From: Streptomyces sp. NBC_00286
Lineage (GTDB): Bacteria > Actinomycetota > Actinomycetes > Streptomycetales > Streptomycetaceae
Reading direction: 5' to 3'
DNA: 64,000 nt
Assembly: GCF_036173125.1 (NCBI RefSeq)
Contig: NZ_CP108054.1
Coordinates: 1,860,001 to 1,924,000 of the forward strand
Position numbers and translations under genes: made by a program. The notes under the pieces are model-generated. The model had not been told where the DNA came from. It worked only from the letters and a program-made list of their open reading frames with translations, and made no database searches. Below are positions 1 to 8,840 of the stretch, in pieces (positions within the stretch are counted from its first letter, which is position 1; each line of letters opens with the position of its first letter).

Positions 1-201
1 GACGGCGGTGTGCTGCGCCAGGACCAGTTCAAGGCGATCCGGCTTCAGGAGGAGGAGCTGCTGTCCTGGCGCCTCGTGGCGCGCGAGGAAGTCGGCGAGT
101 ACCTGCCGAGTGCCACGGGGCGGCGGGTGCTGGCCGCCCTCGACGCCCTCGCGGACGGGTCGGGGACTGCCGAGCTGGAGAACGGCCATCGGGTGGCTTG
201 A
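1..201 (+). CDS. Nudix hydrolase, C-terminal fragment (5' end outside window)
   Basis: Frame 1 is open from the first base and stops at TGA 199-201, so only the last 66 residues are visible. The tail reads as a run of charged and aromatic residues (IRLQEEELLSWRLVAREEVGEYL) followed by a helical end. This resembles the C-terminal part of Streptomyces Nudix (MutT-type) hydrolases just after the Nudix box. The Nudix box itself lies upstream of the window, so the substrate cannot be judged. The gene runs in the same direction as the downstream kinase but is separated by about 170 bp. Confidence 0.6.
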   Translation, partial: DGGVLRQDQFKAIRLQEEELLSWRLVAREEVGEYLPSATGRRVLAALDALADGSGTAELENGHRVA

Positions 202-370
202 ACGACCGACGCTGACCGATTCGGAACAACAACTTCCTGAAAATGGTCCCCAGTTGTCACTCCGGCCCCTATTCTAACTTTCAAGTGTGCGGGCGATCCT
301 CCCCCTCCGCACACCTCGTCCCGGAGCTGGGGCACCCCTGCGCATGCCCCGAGAACAGGCAGCTGAGGTC

Positions 371-2650
371 ATGGAACCACTGGACCCAGACGATCCCGAG
401 GAGCTAGGTCCCTACCACCTTCAGGCGCGGCTCGGCGCGGGGGGCATGGGGCAGGTCTATCTGGCCACCTCCCCGTACGGGCAAGCGGTTGCGGTCAAGG
501 TCATCCGGCCCGAGAAGCTCGCGGACCGGACCTTCCGTATCCGTTTCCGTCGTGAGGTGGCCGCCGCGCAAGCGGTCAGCGGCAGATACACGGTGCCCCT
601 GCTGGACGCCGATCCGGATGCCGCCACGCCCTGGCTGGCCACCCCCTACATACCGGGTCCGACCCTGGAAGAGGCGGTCGTCGAGCACGGTCCGTTGCCG
701 GTTCCGTCGGTGCTGGTGCTGGGAGCCTGCGCCGCGGAGGCGCTGCTCGACGTGCACAGGGCGGGCTTGGTGCACCGCGACCTCAAGCCGTCCAACGTGC
801 TGCTCGCCGCCGACGGTCCGCGCGTCATCGACTTCGGCATCGTCCGCGCCAGCGACGGCTATGACCTCACCCGCTCCGGAGTGATCTTCGGGTCCCTGGA
901 GTACATGTGCCCCGAGCAGGCGACGGGCGCTCCGATCGGGCCGGCGGCGGACGTGTTCTCCCTCGGATCGGTGCTCACGTACGCCGCCTCCGGACATGCG
1001 CCGTTCAGCGGCACCGCGGCGGCCACGCTGCTCTACCAGGTGGTGCACAACGCGCCCGACCTGACGGGCGTACCCAAGCCGCTGGACGAGATCATCAACC
1101 TGTGTCTCGCCAAGGATCCGCATCTTCGGATCTCTCCGGAGCGGTTGTACGCGGCCTGTGCGCCCAGCGGAGTGGAGCAGACGCTGGAGCGCGGCTGGCT
1201 GCCCGCGCCGGTGGCTGCGTCGATCGCCCGGCGTACGGCGGCCTTGAGGGCACTCGACACCCGGTCGCGCTTCCCATCGCGCGACCGGATCCCGGTCTCC
1301 GCCCACCACAACGGCCCGGCGCCACGCGCTTACGGCCGGTATGGGGCGCCCTCCATCGCGGCGACGCCACCTCCAGGCCACGCCTACGATGCCGATCACA
1401 TGGCCGAGGCACCCGCCATCCCCCGACCCCGGGAACCAGAGCCTTGCCCTCCCCCTATGCACCGCCAAGCGCGTGCGCGACGCGGGCTCTCCCGGCGCGC
1501 GATTCTCGCCGCGTCGACGGGCGCCACGGCCGCCGTCGTGAGCACCGCCCTGCTGATCACGCGAGGTGACAAGGCGGAGAAGCAGGCCGTGGAGCCGCTC
1601 GGGCCGGCTCCGCGTCCGCTGTGGACGTATCGCAGTGATCCGCTGCTTCAGGCACCGCCGGTGTTCCGGGGCGGTACGGCGCTGGTGAAGACCCGACCGG
1701 GAAACATGGTCTGTCTCGATCTCAAGGACGGTACGCGGCCCAAGTGGGTCTACCGGGGCATCAGCCAGTCGCCCACCCCGGTCGTTCAGATCCTCGGCGC
1801 CGCGGTCGCGCTGGGCGAGGGCTCGACGGTGATCGGGGTCGACCTGGACAAGGGCACGGAGCGTTTCACGTACGACTTCGGAGCGGATTTCCGGTTCGAC
1901 ACGCTGTCCGGCAAGGTCAGCGACCGCGATGTCGTCGTCTTCGGTCTGCGATTCCAGCGCCGGTCCGACGAGCAGGGGGTCGCGACGTCCACGGACACGG
2001 TCTTCGGCATCGACCTCGAGGCGGGCCGGACCCTCATCACGCCCATCAGCCCCGAGGACGTCGGCGTCCCACTGGAACCGGTCGTCTTCCCCGGCAACTT
2101 CATCTACGCCGACGGGTTCCGCAATGTGACGGCCCGCGACACCGGCACCGTCGACAGCCGTGTCCGGTGGAGGCATCCCGTCGGCTACGACCTCCGGCCG
2201 GGTCTTGCGGTCCTTGGCCGAACGGTCTTCGCCGTCGGCAAGGAACTCATGGCGCTCCACCTCGCCACCGGCCGGACCCGCTGGAACGTGCGCGCCGAAC
2301 GCGGGCAGTTCGCCTCCCTCGGTGTCGCCGGAAACACGGTCTACGCCACCGGCACGGACCCCTCCGGTGTGTACGCCTTCAACGCGGCGAACGGCTCCAA
2401 GCGCTGGTTCTGCCGGACCCCGCGCCTCAACACCGAGCACCCGATCGTCGCGGGCCCCCAGGAGGTCTACGTCCCCGCCTTCCGGAACGGCGACGGCTTC
2501 TACGCGATCGACGCCGCCCGGGGCAGACTCCTGTGGAACTTCAGCGACGGCCTGGAGACCGGCGTCCACGACTGGCAGTTCGCCTGCGACGGCGCCGGGC
2601 ACCTGGTGGCCCACCATTACGACCGTACGTACGGAGTGCCGACGCCCTGA
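371..2650 (+). CDS. Membrane-anchored Ser/Thr protein kinase with PQQ-like beta-propeller sensor
   Basis: Hanks-type kinase of 759 residues. The glycine loop GAGGMGQV is at residues 22-29, the ATP-binding Lys at 43 (AVKVI), the catalytic HRDLKPSN from 135 and DFG at 154-156, so the kinase should be active. A proline-rich linker follows, then one hydrophobic segment near 378-398 after an Arg-rich stretch. The C-terminal half (about 425-759) has repeated Trp/Gly-rich blades like PQQ-binding-like propellers, probably an extracytoplasmic sensor domain. The ATG at 371 is preferred because Streptomyces homologues begin with a similar acidic MEPLDPDD-type sequence. In-frame GTG 287 and ATG 344 are upstream alternatives. 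What the propeller senses is unknown. Confidence 0.88.
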   Translation: MEPLDPDDPEELGPYHLQARLGAGGMGQVYLATSPYGQAVAVKVIRPEKLADRTFRIRFRREVAAAQAVSGRYTVPLLDADPDAATPWLATPYIPGPTLEEAVVEHGPLPVPSVLVLGACAAEALLDVHRAGLVHRDLKPSNVLLAADGPRVIDFGIVRASDGYDLTRSGVIFGSLEYMCPEQATGAPIGPAADVFSLGSVLTYAASGHAPFSGTAAATLLYQVVHNAPDLTGVPKPLDEIINLCLAKDPHLRISPERLYAACAPSGVEQTLERGWLPAPVAASIARRTAALRALDTRSRFPSRDRIPVSAHHNGPAPRAYGRYGAPSIAATPPPGHAYDADHMAEAPAIPRPREPEPCPPPMHRQARARRGLSRRAILAASTGATAAVVSTALLITRGDKAEKQAVEPLGPAPRPLWTYRSDPLLQAPPVFRGGTALVKTRPGNMVCLDLKDGTRPKWVYRGISQSPTPVVQILGAAVALGEGSTVIGVDLDKGTERFTYDFGADFRFDTLSGKVSDRDVVVFGLRFQRRSDEQGVATSTDTVFGIDLEAGRTLITPISPEDVGVPLEPVVFPGNFIYADGFRNVTARDTGTVDSRVRWRHPVGYDLRPGLAVLGRTVFAVGKELMALHLATGRTRWNVRAERGQFASLGVAGNTVYATGTDPSGVYAFNAANGSKRWFCRTPRLNTEHPIVAGPQEVYVPAFRNGDGFYAIDAARGRLLWNFSDGLETGVHDWQFACDGAGHLVAHHYDRTYGVPTP

Positions 2651-2707
2651 CGGCGCCGCGGCGATATCCGTTGGCTCCACCCGGACGGGCCTGCTTACGC
2701 TCGCCTC

Positions 2708-3433
2708 ATGGAGAAGCCTCTTGTCGCGATTCTCAGCGGGGCCGGTATCAGCACCGACTCCGGAATCCCCGACTACCGCGGCCCGAACGGGCTGTGGCAG
2801 CGGGATCCGGAGGCCCAGAAACTCGTGACGTACGAGTACTACATGGCCGATCCGGAGATCCGGCGCCGGTCGTGGCAGATGCGGCGGAAGAACCGCACGC
2901 TCCAGGCCGAGCCGAACGCCGCACACCGGGCGGTGGCCGATCTTGAGCGGGCCGGGGTGCCGGTGCGGGTGATCACGCAGAACGTGGACGGGCTGCATCA
3001 ACTGGCCGGGATGCCGGCTCGCAAGGTGCTCGAACTGCACGGCACCGCACGGACCGTGGTGTGTACGGGCTGTCAGGCGAAGGCCCCGATGGAGGACGCC
3101 CTGGCGCGGGTCGCGGCGGGCGAGGAGGATCCGCCGTGCCTGGAGTGCGGCGGGATCCTGAAGTCGGCGACGGTGATGTTCGGCGAGCGGCTCGACCCCG
3201 CGGTCCTCGGCGAGGCGATCGCCATCACCAAGGCCTGCCAGCTGTTCATCGCCGTCGGTACCAGCCTCCAGGTGCAGCCCGCGGCGGGGCTCGCCGGCCT
3301 CGCCGCCGACCACGGGGCGCGGCTGATCATCGTCAACGCCGAGCCGACCCCGTACGACGACCAGGCAGATGAAGTCGTACGGGAGCCGGTCGGGACGGCC
3401 CTGCCGGAGCTGCTTGACAAGATCGCGGGTTAG
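2708..3433 (+). CDS. cobB: Sir2-family NAD-dependent protein deacylase
   Basis: Sirtuin of 241 residues, the usual bacterial length. The NAD-binding motif GAGISTDSGIPDYRG is at residues 11-25, TQNVDGLH at 90-97 and the catalytic His in ELHG at 111. Two zinc-binding Cys pairs (C119/C122 and C144/C147) are intact, and the Rossmann end motif VGTSLQVQPAAGL is present. It should remove acetyl or other acyl groups from lysines using NAD. The ATG lies about 58 bp after the kinase stop, so the two could be co-transcribed, but no functional link is evident. The gene converges with ogt: the two stop codons overlap at 3430-3433. Confidence 0.9.
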   Translation: MEKPLVAILSGAGISTDSGIPDYRGPNGLWQRDPEAQKLVTYEYYMADPEIRRRSWQMRRKNRTLQAEPNAAHRAVADLERAGVPVRVITQNVDGLHQLAGMPARKVLELHGTARTVVCTGCQAKAPMEDALARVAAGEEDPPCLECGGILKSATVMFGERLDPAVLGEAIAITKACQLFIAVGTSLQVQPAAGLAGLAADHGARLIIVNAEPTPYDDQADEVVREPVGTALPELLDKIAG

Positions 3434-3912
3434 AAGAGGGCCGTACCCCGTTCGAAGTCCAGCAGGCGCTTCTTGCGGTCCAGGCCGCCGCCGTAGCCGG
3501 TGAGGCTGCCGTTCGCGCCGACCACTCGGTGGCAGGGGACGATGATGCCGAGGGGGTTTCTGCCGTTGGCGAGGCCTACCGCGCGGGAGGCCTTGGGGTT
3601 GCCGATGGCGTCGGCCAGTTCGCCGTACGAGCGGGTCTCGCCATAAGGGATGCGGCGGAGTTGGTCCCAGACCGTGCGCTGGAACGGTGTTCCGTCGAGG
3701 CACATGGGCACGTCGAACTCCTTCAACTCGCCCGCGAAATAGGCCTTCAGCTGGTCGATCGCCTCGCCGAAAGGCGTGTCGTCGGGGGCGCCGAAGGTCT
3801 CCTCCGGTGGGCGGTGGCGCTGGTCGGTCATGTAGAGGCCGGACAGGACGCTGTCGGTGGCTACGAGGGTGAGGGGGCCATAGGGGCTGTCGATCACGGT
3901 GTGCTGTTTCAC
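3430..3912 (-). CDS. ogt: Methylated-DNA--protein-cysteine S-methyltransferase
   Basis: Suicide alkyltransferase of 160 residues that takes methyl groups off O6-methylguanine in DNA. The acceptor motif IVPCHRVVG is complete with Cys at residue 127, and the helix-turn-helix segment FQRTVWDQLRRIPYGETRSYGELA is at about 78-100. The length matches stand-alone Ogt/MGMT proteins. It lies 48 bp downstream of the Ada/AlkA fusion on the same strand, so the two very likely form one alkylation-damage repair operon. Its stop codon overlaps that of the convergent sirtuin gene. Confidence 0.92.
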   Translation of the reverse strand: MKQHTVIDSPYGPLTLVATDSVLSGLYMTDQRHRPPEETFGAPDDTPFGEAIDQLKAYFAGELKEFDVPMCLDGTPFQRTVWDQLRRIPYGETRSYGELADAIGNPKASRAVGLANGRNPLGIIVPCHRVVGANGSLTGYGGGLDRKKRLLDFERGTALF

Positions 3913-3960
3913 GGAAAGTCCTTTGCCGAATCTGAGTAGTTGGTACGGGCCCGTACTGGC

Positions 3961-5436
3961 TTATACGGGAAGGAAGTTGATCGGGTGGTCGCCGGTCGCC
4001 CAGAGGTACTGGACGGCGTACGCCCTCCAGGGCCGCCAGGCCGCGGCGCGGTCCGTGAGCGCGGCGGGCGTGGAGGGCAGGCCCAACTCCCGGGCGGCGT
4101 ACCGGACTCCGAGGTCGGTGGGCAGGAAGGCGTCGGGGTCGCCGAGGGCGCGCATCGCGATGACGTCGACGGTCCACGGCCCGAAGCCGGGGAGTTCGAG
4201 CAGCCGGGCGCGGGTTTCCGCCCAGTCGCTCTCGACGCCCAAGTGGAGGGAACCGTCGGCGAGTTGACGGACGAGCGTGGTGAGGGTGGTGCGCCGGCCG
4301 GCCGGCATCGCGAGTGAGGCGGGGTCGAGCTCGGCCAGTGCCTGGGCGGAGGGGAAGAGGTGCGTGAGGCCGCCTTCGGGGTCGTCGATCGCCTCACCAT
4401 GTGCCGTGACCAGGCGTGCGGCGTGCGTGCGGGCGGCGGCCGTGGACACCTGCTGGCCGAGTACGGCGCGGATCGCGAACTCGGCTTCGTCGACGGTACG
4501 CGGCACCCGTCGGCCCGGCGCCTTGTCGACGAGCGGGGCGAGCAGTGGATCCGTACGCAACTGGTCGTCGACCGCGACCGGGTCGGCGTCGAGGTCGAGC
4601 ATGCGGCGGCAGCGGCTGATGGCGACGGTCAGGTCGCGCATGTCGCTGAGGCTGAGCCGGCAGGCGATGTGGTCGGACTTCGGGGTGAGTGCGACGACGC
4701 CGTGGCCGTACGGCAGGCGCAGGGTGCGGCGGTACGCGCCGTCGCGCCATTCCTCGACGCCGGGTACGGCGGTGGCGGCGAGGTGGCCGAAGAGGTTGTC
4801 GGGGTTGAGCGGGGCCCGGAAGGGGAGGCGGAGCGCCAACACCCCTGGCGTACCGGGTGAGTTGGCGCGGTTCTTGGGGGCCCGGGCGCGTAGTTCGCTC
4901 GGGGAGAGGGCGAAGACCTCGCGGACCGTGTCGTTGAAGGTGCGGATGGAGGAGAAGCCCGCCGCGAAGGCGATGTCGGCCATCGGGACCGGGGTCGTCT
5001 CGATGAGGATGCGGGCGGTCTGGGCGCGTTGGGCGCGGGCCAGGGCGAGCGGGCCCGCGCCCAGTTCGGCGAGGAGCTGGCGTTCGATCTGCCGGGTGCT
5101 GTAGCCGAGCCGGGTCGCGAGTCCGGGGACGCCCTCGCGGTCCACGACTCCGTCGCCGATCAGCCGCATCGCGCGGGCGACGACGTCGGCGCGCTGGTTC
5201 CATTCGGGCGAGCCGGGGGTGGTGTCGGGGCGGCACCGCTTGCAGGCCCGGAACCCGGCTTGCTGACAGGCCGCCGCGCTCGGGTAGAACGTCATGTTCT
5301 CCGGCTTCGGCGGCACGACCGGGCAGCTGGGCCGGCAGTAGATCCGGGTGGTCAGGACCGCCGTATAGAACCAGCCGTCGAAGCGGGCGTCCTTCGACTG
5401 GACGGCGCGGACACAGCGCTCGGTGTCGGTGTGCAT
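3961..5436 (-). CDS. alkA: Ada/AlkA fusion: methyl-acceptor, AraC-type HTH and DNA-3-methyladenine glycosylase II
   Basis: Fusion of 491 residues. The N-terminal Ada metal-binding domain has Cys 34 and 38 (CRPSC) and 65 and 68 (CKRC), the zinc and methyl-acceptor cluster. An AraC-type HTH covers about 85-180. From about 195 comes an AlkA N-terminal domain, and the last third is a HhH-GPD glycosylase with the hairpin LPGFGPWTVD and a catalytic Asp in the DAFLPTDLGV segment. This is the known actinobacterial Ada-AlkA architecture, combining a methyl-phosphotriester sensor/activator with base excision. The start MHTDTERC at 5436 was chosen because the upstream in-frame extension (ATG 5496) looks non-conserved. 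It probably activates its own operon with ogt when methylated. Confidence 0.88.
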   Translation of the reverse strand: MHTDTERCVRAVQSKDARFDGWFYTAVLTTRIYCRPSCPVVPPKPENMTFYPSAAACQQAGFRACKRCRPDTTPGSPEWNQRADVVARAMRLIGDGVVDREGVPGLATRLGYSTRQIERQLLAELGAGPLALARAQRAQTARILIETTPVPMADIAFAAGFSSIRTFNDTVREVFALSPSELRARAPKNRANSPGTPGVLALRLPFRAPLNPDNLFGHLAATAVPGVEEWRDGAYRRTLRLPYGHGVVALTPKSDHIACRLSLSDMRDLTVAISRCRRMLDLDADPVAVDDQLRTDPLLAPLVDKAPGRRVPRTVDEAEFAIRAVLGQQVSTAAARTHAARLVTAHGEAIDDPEGGLTHLFPSAQALAELDPASLAMPAGRRTTLTTLVRQLADGSLHLGVESDWAETRARLLELPGFGPWTVDVIAMRALGDPDAFLPTDLGVRYAARELGLPSTPAALTDRAAAWRPWRAYAVQYLWATGDHPINFLPV

Positions 5437-5892
5437 GGCGCGCAGTGTCCCGCTGTACGTCTCGTTGTGCGTCCCGTTCTGCATGCCTTCCAGCATCGGC
5501 CATGGTCATGGCGGTGGCTGGCGAGAATGCGACATGTAGCTGGGGCTGCCGCCGGCCGCGACGCGTGCGCGACGCCTGCGGCCACCGCGCTGTTCTGCTT
5601 CACCGTCCTCGGCGGCACGCTCAGTCTTCCGGAACACGACCAGCCGGATGAGCTGACGCCCGTCGCGCTGCTTTCTGCTGTGGCATCGCTCTCACCGTTC
5701 CTATTCACTGAGCCATGGTGAGTCCTGCGTCCAGGACTGCCTGTCAGTGGCCTGCCGCGAACGGTCTTCGGCGGGCTGGGCGGTTGCGGGGGCGCCTACG
5801 GGGGTGGTGGATCGGGGTACGTCAAGGAGCCGAAAGCCGGAGGCGCTGGCATTGTTTGAACTGCGGCAGCCGTCTCCATCTCGAGGTGACCC
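5437..5892. other. Intergenic region, no gene recognised
   Basis: About 455 bp separate the divergent alkA and hpnR-like genes. It should carry both promoters. Short open frames here lack a start with a good ribosome site or any family resemblance. No convincing B12-riboswitch core was seen by eye upstream of the B12-binding radical SAM gene. A GAGGTGA ribosome site at about 5883-5889 serves the gene starting at 5893. Confidence 0.5.
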
Positions 5893-7389
5893 ATGCGCCT
5901 ACTGCTCGTCCACCCCAGCGCCCTGCTGTACTCGGAGATCTTCCTGAGGCTGGAACCACTCGGTCTTGAACGAGTGGCCGGCGCCGCCCGCGACGCAGGT
6001 CATCAGGTACGAGTGGTGGACCTCCAGGTACTCGACCACGCGGATCTGCGGTCGGAACTGGCGTCCTTCCAGCCGGAAGCTCTCGGCATCTCGCTGAACT
6101 ACCTCGCCAACATCCCGGAGGCCATCGAGATCGCCCAGCGGACGAAACAGGCCGTACCCGGCTGTTTCGTCTTCTTCGGCGGCCACAGCGTCTCCTTCGT
6201 CGCCGAGGACGTACTCACCCAGGCGGCGGGCGCCGTAGACGCGGTGGTCCGCGGCGAGGGCGAACCGGTCATGGCGCCGCTGCTCGAAGCGGTCCGCGAC
6301 GGCGGCGTGGACGGCGTCCCGGGCGTGGTCACCGCGAACGGCCACGGGCCCGCGCCGCGGCTGCTGCACGGCATCGACGCGCCGCGCCCGGCCCGCGACC
6401 TGATGCGTCACCGCCGCCGGTACTTCATCGGGGAACTCGACCCGTGCGCCTCCATCGAGTTCACCCGCGGCTGCCCCTGGGACTGCTCGTTCTGCTCGGC
6501 GTGGACCTTCTACGGCCGCAGCTACCGCAAGGCGTCCCCGGAAGCGGCGGCCGAGGAGCTCGCGTCGATCCGGGAGCCGAACGTGTTCATCGTCGACGAC
6601 GTCGCGTTCATCCGTCCGGAGCACGGCGACGCCATCGCCGCAGAGGTGGAACGCCGGCGGATCCGCAAGCGCTACTACCTGGAGACCCGCAGCGACGTAC
6701 TGCTGCGCCACACGGAGGTTTTCGAGCGGTGGGCCCGGCTGGGGCTGAACTACATGTTCCTCGGGATGGAGGCGCTCGACGAGGAGGGCCTCGAGCTGTA
6801 CCGCAAACGGGTCAGTCCGGACGAGAACTTTCACGCTCTGGAGACGGCCCGCAAGCTCGGCATCAACGTCGCCATCAACCTGATCGTGGACCCGGCCTGG
6901 GACGAGGAACGCTTCCGGATCGTCCGCGAGTTCGCGCTGTCCGTACCGGAGATCGTCCACCTCACGGTGATGACGCCGTATCCGGGTACGGAGATCTGGC
7001 ACACCGAGTCACGCCGGCTGACCACCCGCGACTACCGGCTCTTCGACATCCAGCACGCCGTCGTGCCCACGGCACTGCCGCTCGACGTCTTCTACCGGGA
7101 GCTGGTCCGCACCCAGGCCGTACTGCACAAGAAGCACCTCGGTCTGCGCACCGCCTTCGGCGCGGCGCGGGTCCTCGGCCGCAACCTCGCCCACGGTCAG
7201 ACGAACTTCGCCCGCATGCTGTGGAAGTTCAACCGGGTCTACAACCCGCAGCGCCAGCTCGCCGACCACGCCCGCCCGGTCCGCTACGAACTCCCCCTGC
7301 CCCCGCACGCCGAGCTCGGCGACCGCCGCGAGCTGTACGTCCACACCCGGCCGGCCGCCCACGCCAAGCCGCCCGGGCCGCAGCACTGA
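5893..7389 (+). CDS. hpnR: B12-binding radical SAM protein, probable hopanoid C-3 methylase HpnR
   Basis: Class B radical SAM methylase-like protein of 498 residues. Residues 1-150 form a cobalamin-binding Rossmann domain. The 4Fe-4S motif CPWDCSFC has Cys 194, 198 and 201. Characteristic stretches such as LRLEPLGLERVAGAARDAGH near the N-terminus and GQTNFARMLWKFNRVYNP near the C-terminus match my recollection of HpnR, the enzyme that methylates C-3 of hopanoids. No squalene-hopene cyclase or other hpn gene is nearby, so the assignment rests on sequence alone. A clean GAGGTGA site precedes the ATG. The DMT transporter starts 30 bp downstream, suggesting co-transcription. A methylase for another lipid is the main alternative. 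Confidence 0.72.
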   Translation: MRLLLVHPSALLYSEIFLRLEPLGLERVAGAARDAGHQVRVVDLQVLDHADLRSELASFQPEALGISLNYLANIPEAIEIAQRTKQAVPGCFVFFGGHSVSFVAEDVLTQAAGAVDAVVRGEGEPVMAPLLEAVRDGGVDGVPGVVTANGHGPAPRLLHGIDAPRPARDLMRHRRRYFIGELDPCASIEFTRGCPWDCSFCSAWTFYGRSYRKASPEAAAEELASIREPNVFIVDDVAFIRPEHGDAIAAEVERRRIRKRYYLETRSDVLLRHTEVFERWARLGLNYMFLGMEALDEEGLELYRKRVSPDENFHALETARKLGINVAINLIVDPAWDEERFRIVREFALSVPEIVHLTVMTPYPGTEIWHTESRRLTTRDYRLFDIQHAVVPTALPLDVFYRELVRTQAVLHKKHLGLRTAFGAARVLGRNLAHGQTNFARMLWKFNRVYNPQRQLADHARPVRYELPLPPHAELGDRRELYVHTRPAAHAKPPGPQH

Positions 7390-7419
7390 CCGGCCGCGAG
7401 TTCCGGAACAGGGCCCGGT

Positions 7420-8358
7420 ATGCCGGTCGCCGTCCTCGCCTCACTCGCCGCGGGCGCCTGCTTCGCCCTGGCGGGAGTACTCCAGCAGCGGGCGGCCAGC
7501 GCCCGCCCCGCCGAGGAGGCGCTGTCCTGGACCCTGCTACGCCATCTGGTCCGGCGACCGCTGTGGCTGTCCGGGATCACCTTCGCCTTCGTCGCGTACG
7601 GGTTCCAGGCCCTGGCCCTGTCGTCCGCACCGCTCAGCCTGGTGCAGCCGTTGATCGTCTGCGAGCTGATCTTCGCGGTACCGCTGTCCGCACGGCTCAG
7701 CCGCAAACGGCTGGGCGCCCGCGAGTGGATCGGCACCCTCTCCGTGGCGGCCGGCCTGGCGCTCGCCCTGTCCACCGCCCGTCCGCACGGCGGCAGCTCG
7801 ACGGACGCGGATCTCGGACCCTGGCTGATGACGCTGGGCTCGGTGTGCGGGGTGACGCTCTGCGCACTGGTGGCGCGCCGGTTCGTAGGCGGTACGTGGC
7901 GGGCGTCGCTCGTGGCCCTGGCCGGCGGAGCGGTGATGGGCTTCCAGTCCGTACTGCTGACCATCACGGTCGCCCACATGGAACGGGGCCTGCTGTCCCT
8001 GTTCACGGCCTGGCAGACGTATCTGCTGGTCATCGCCAGTTTCACCGGGCTACTGCTGATCCAGAGCGCATTCCAGGCGGGCCCACTGGCCGCCACGATG
8101 ACGGTCATCGACGCGACGGAACCGGCCGTGGCCATCGCGACCGGCACGACGCTGTTCGGCGAGACACTGCACCACGGCTGGCCCACATCGGCCTTTACGG
8201 TCCTGGGCGTGTGCCTGACGATCTTCGGGATCGTACGGCTCAACTCGTCACCGTTGATCGCCGCGCTGCACCCGCGCGAGCCACACGGCCCGCCGACCGC
8301 GGACGGTGCCGGGGGCGGGCGCGCGGCGGCTGAGCGCACGACGGACCTCCGGTCGTAG
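7420..8358 (+). CDS. DMT (EamA-like) family multi-span transporter
   Basis: Very hydrophobic protein of 312 residues with roughly nine or ten membrane segments. The first is at about residues 3-20 and the last at about 265-285. The two halves have similar repeats, as in drug/metabolite (EamA) transporters, and the C-terminal tail is short and charged. It follows the HpnR-like gene by 30 bp on the same strand and probably shares its transcript. The substrate cannot be inferred; lipid export is only a guess from the neighbour. Confidence 0.8.
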   Translation: MPVAVLASLAAGACFALAGVLQQRAASARPAEEALSWTLLRHLVRRPLWLSGITFAFVAYGFQALALSSAPLSLVQPLIVCELIFAVPLSARLSRKRLGAREWIGTLSVAAGLALALSTARPHGGSSTDADLGPWLMTLGSVCGVTLCALVARRFVGGTWRASLVALAGGAVMGFQSVLLTITVAHMERGLLSLFTAWQTYLLVIASFTGLLLIQSAFQAGPLAATMTVIDATEPAVAIATGTTLFGETLHHGWPTSAFTVLGVCLTIFGIVRLNSSPLIAALHPREPHGPPTADGAGGGRAAAERTTDLRS

Positions 8359-8390
8359 TGCGTGATCGGCGACGCCGGGTGTGAAGTCCG

Positions 8391-8840
8391 GTGCGGTCCA
8401 GCGCCCCGTAAAGGGCGCGGGGCAGTGACACGTGCGGCTTCGCCGCGATGGGGGTCCCCCCGCTCGAGCGCAGCCGAGAGTGGGGGAGCGACCAGCCCCC
8501 ACCGGTCCGCCTGCGCCCGCCCGTCCGCGTCGTCGTGCCGCGCTGACCCGTAGCGCGCCGACCTGACAAAGTTCGGTGCGCTACGGCGCCTCTTTAGGGG
8601 CGCGGGGCGTGACACGATCCGGCTCCGCCACGTGGACGCGACCAGCGCCCACCAGCCCACCTCCGCCACGCCTCTGCGTCGTCGTGCCGCGCCACACCCG
8701 CGCTGCACGCGCCTGCTGGCGCTCCCGGCGGCGGCCTTGGCGAAGTCCGTCGCGCTACAGCGCCCCGTAAGGGGCACGGGGCGTGACATCGTGCGGCTCC
8801 GCCGCGTGGGCGCGCCCAGCCCCCACCGGGCCCGCGGTTT
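8391..8840. repeat. Tandem 175-180 bp GC-rich intergenic repeat, about 2.5 copies
   Basis: A block beginning GCGCTACRGCGCCCCGTAAG or a variant recurs at about 8391, 8574 and 8747. Each copy holds an inverted repeat of GCGCC...GGCGC type, then a GTGACAC/GTGACAT and CGGCTCCGCC segment, then CCAGCSCCCACC and a GCGTCGTCGTGCCGCGC segment. The third copy is truncated and overlaps the 3' end of the glycosyltransferase gene. The first copy also carries a second hairpin at about 8452-8490 (GGTCCCCCCGCTCGAG ... GAGTGGGGGAG). This covers the gene-free stretch 8359-8754. Confidence 0.7.

Noticed and set aside
404..4177. A very long open frame on the minus strand across the kinase and sirtuin region (about 1,257 codons)
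   Set aside because: It is antisense to well-supported genes, has low-complexity Arg/Pro composition and no family resemblance. It results from GC-rich third positions.
5497..5892. B12 riboswitch upstream of the HpnR-like gene
   Set aside because: I could not find the conserved B12-box core or the expected stem arrangement by eye. A covariance-model search would decide.
5715..5969. A short plus-strand ORF overlapping the start of the HpnR-like gene
   Set aside because: It overlaps the well-supported start at 5893, is compositionally atypical and has no similarity.
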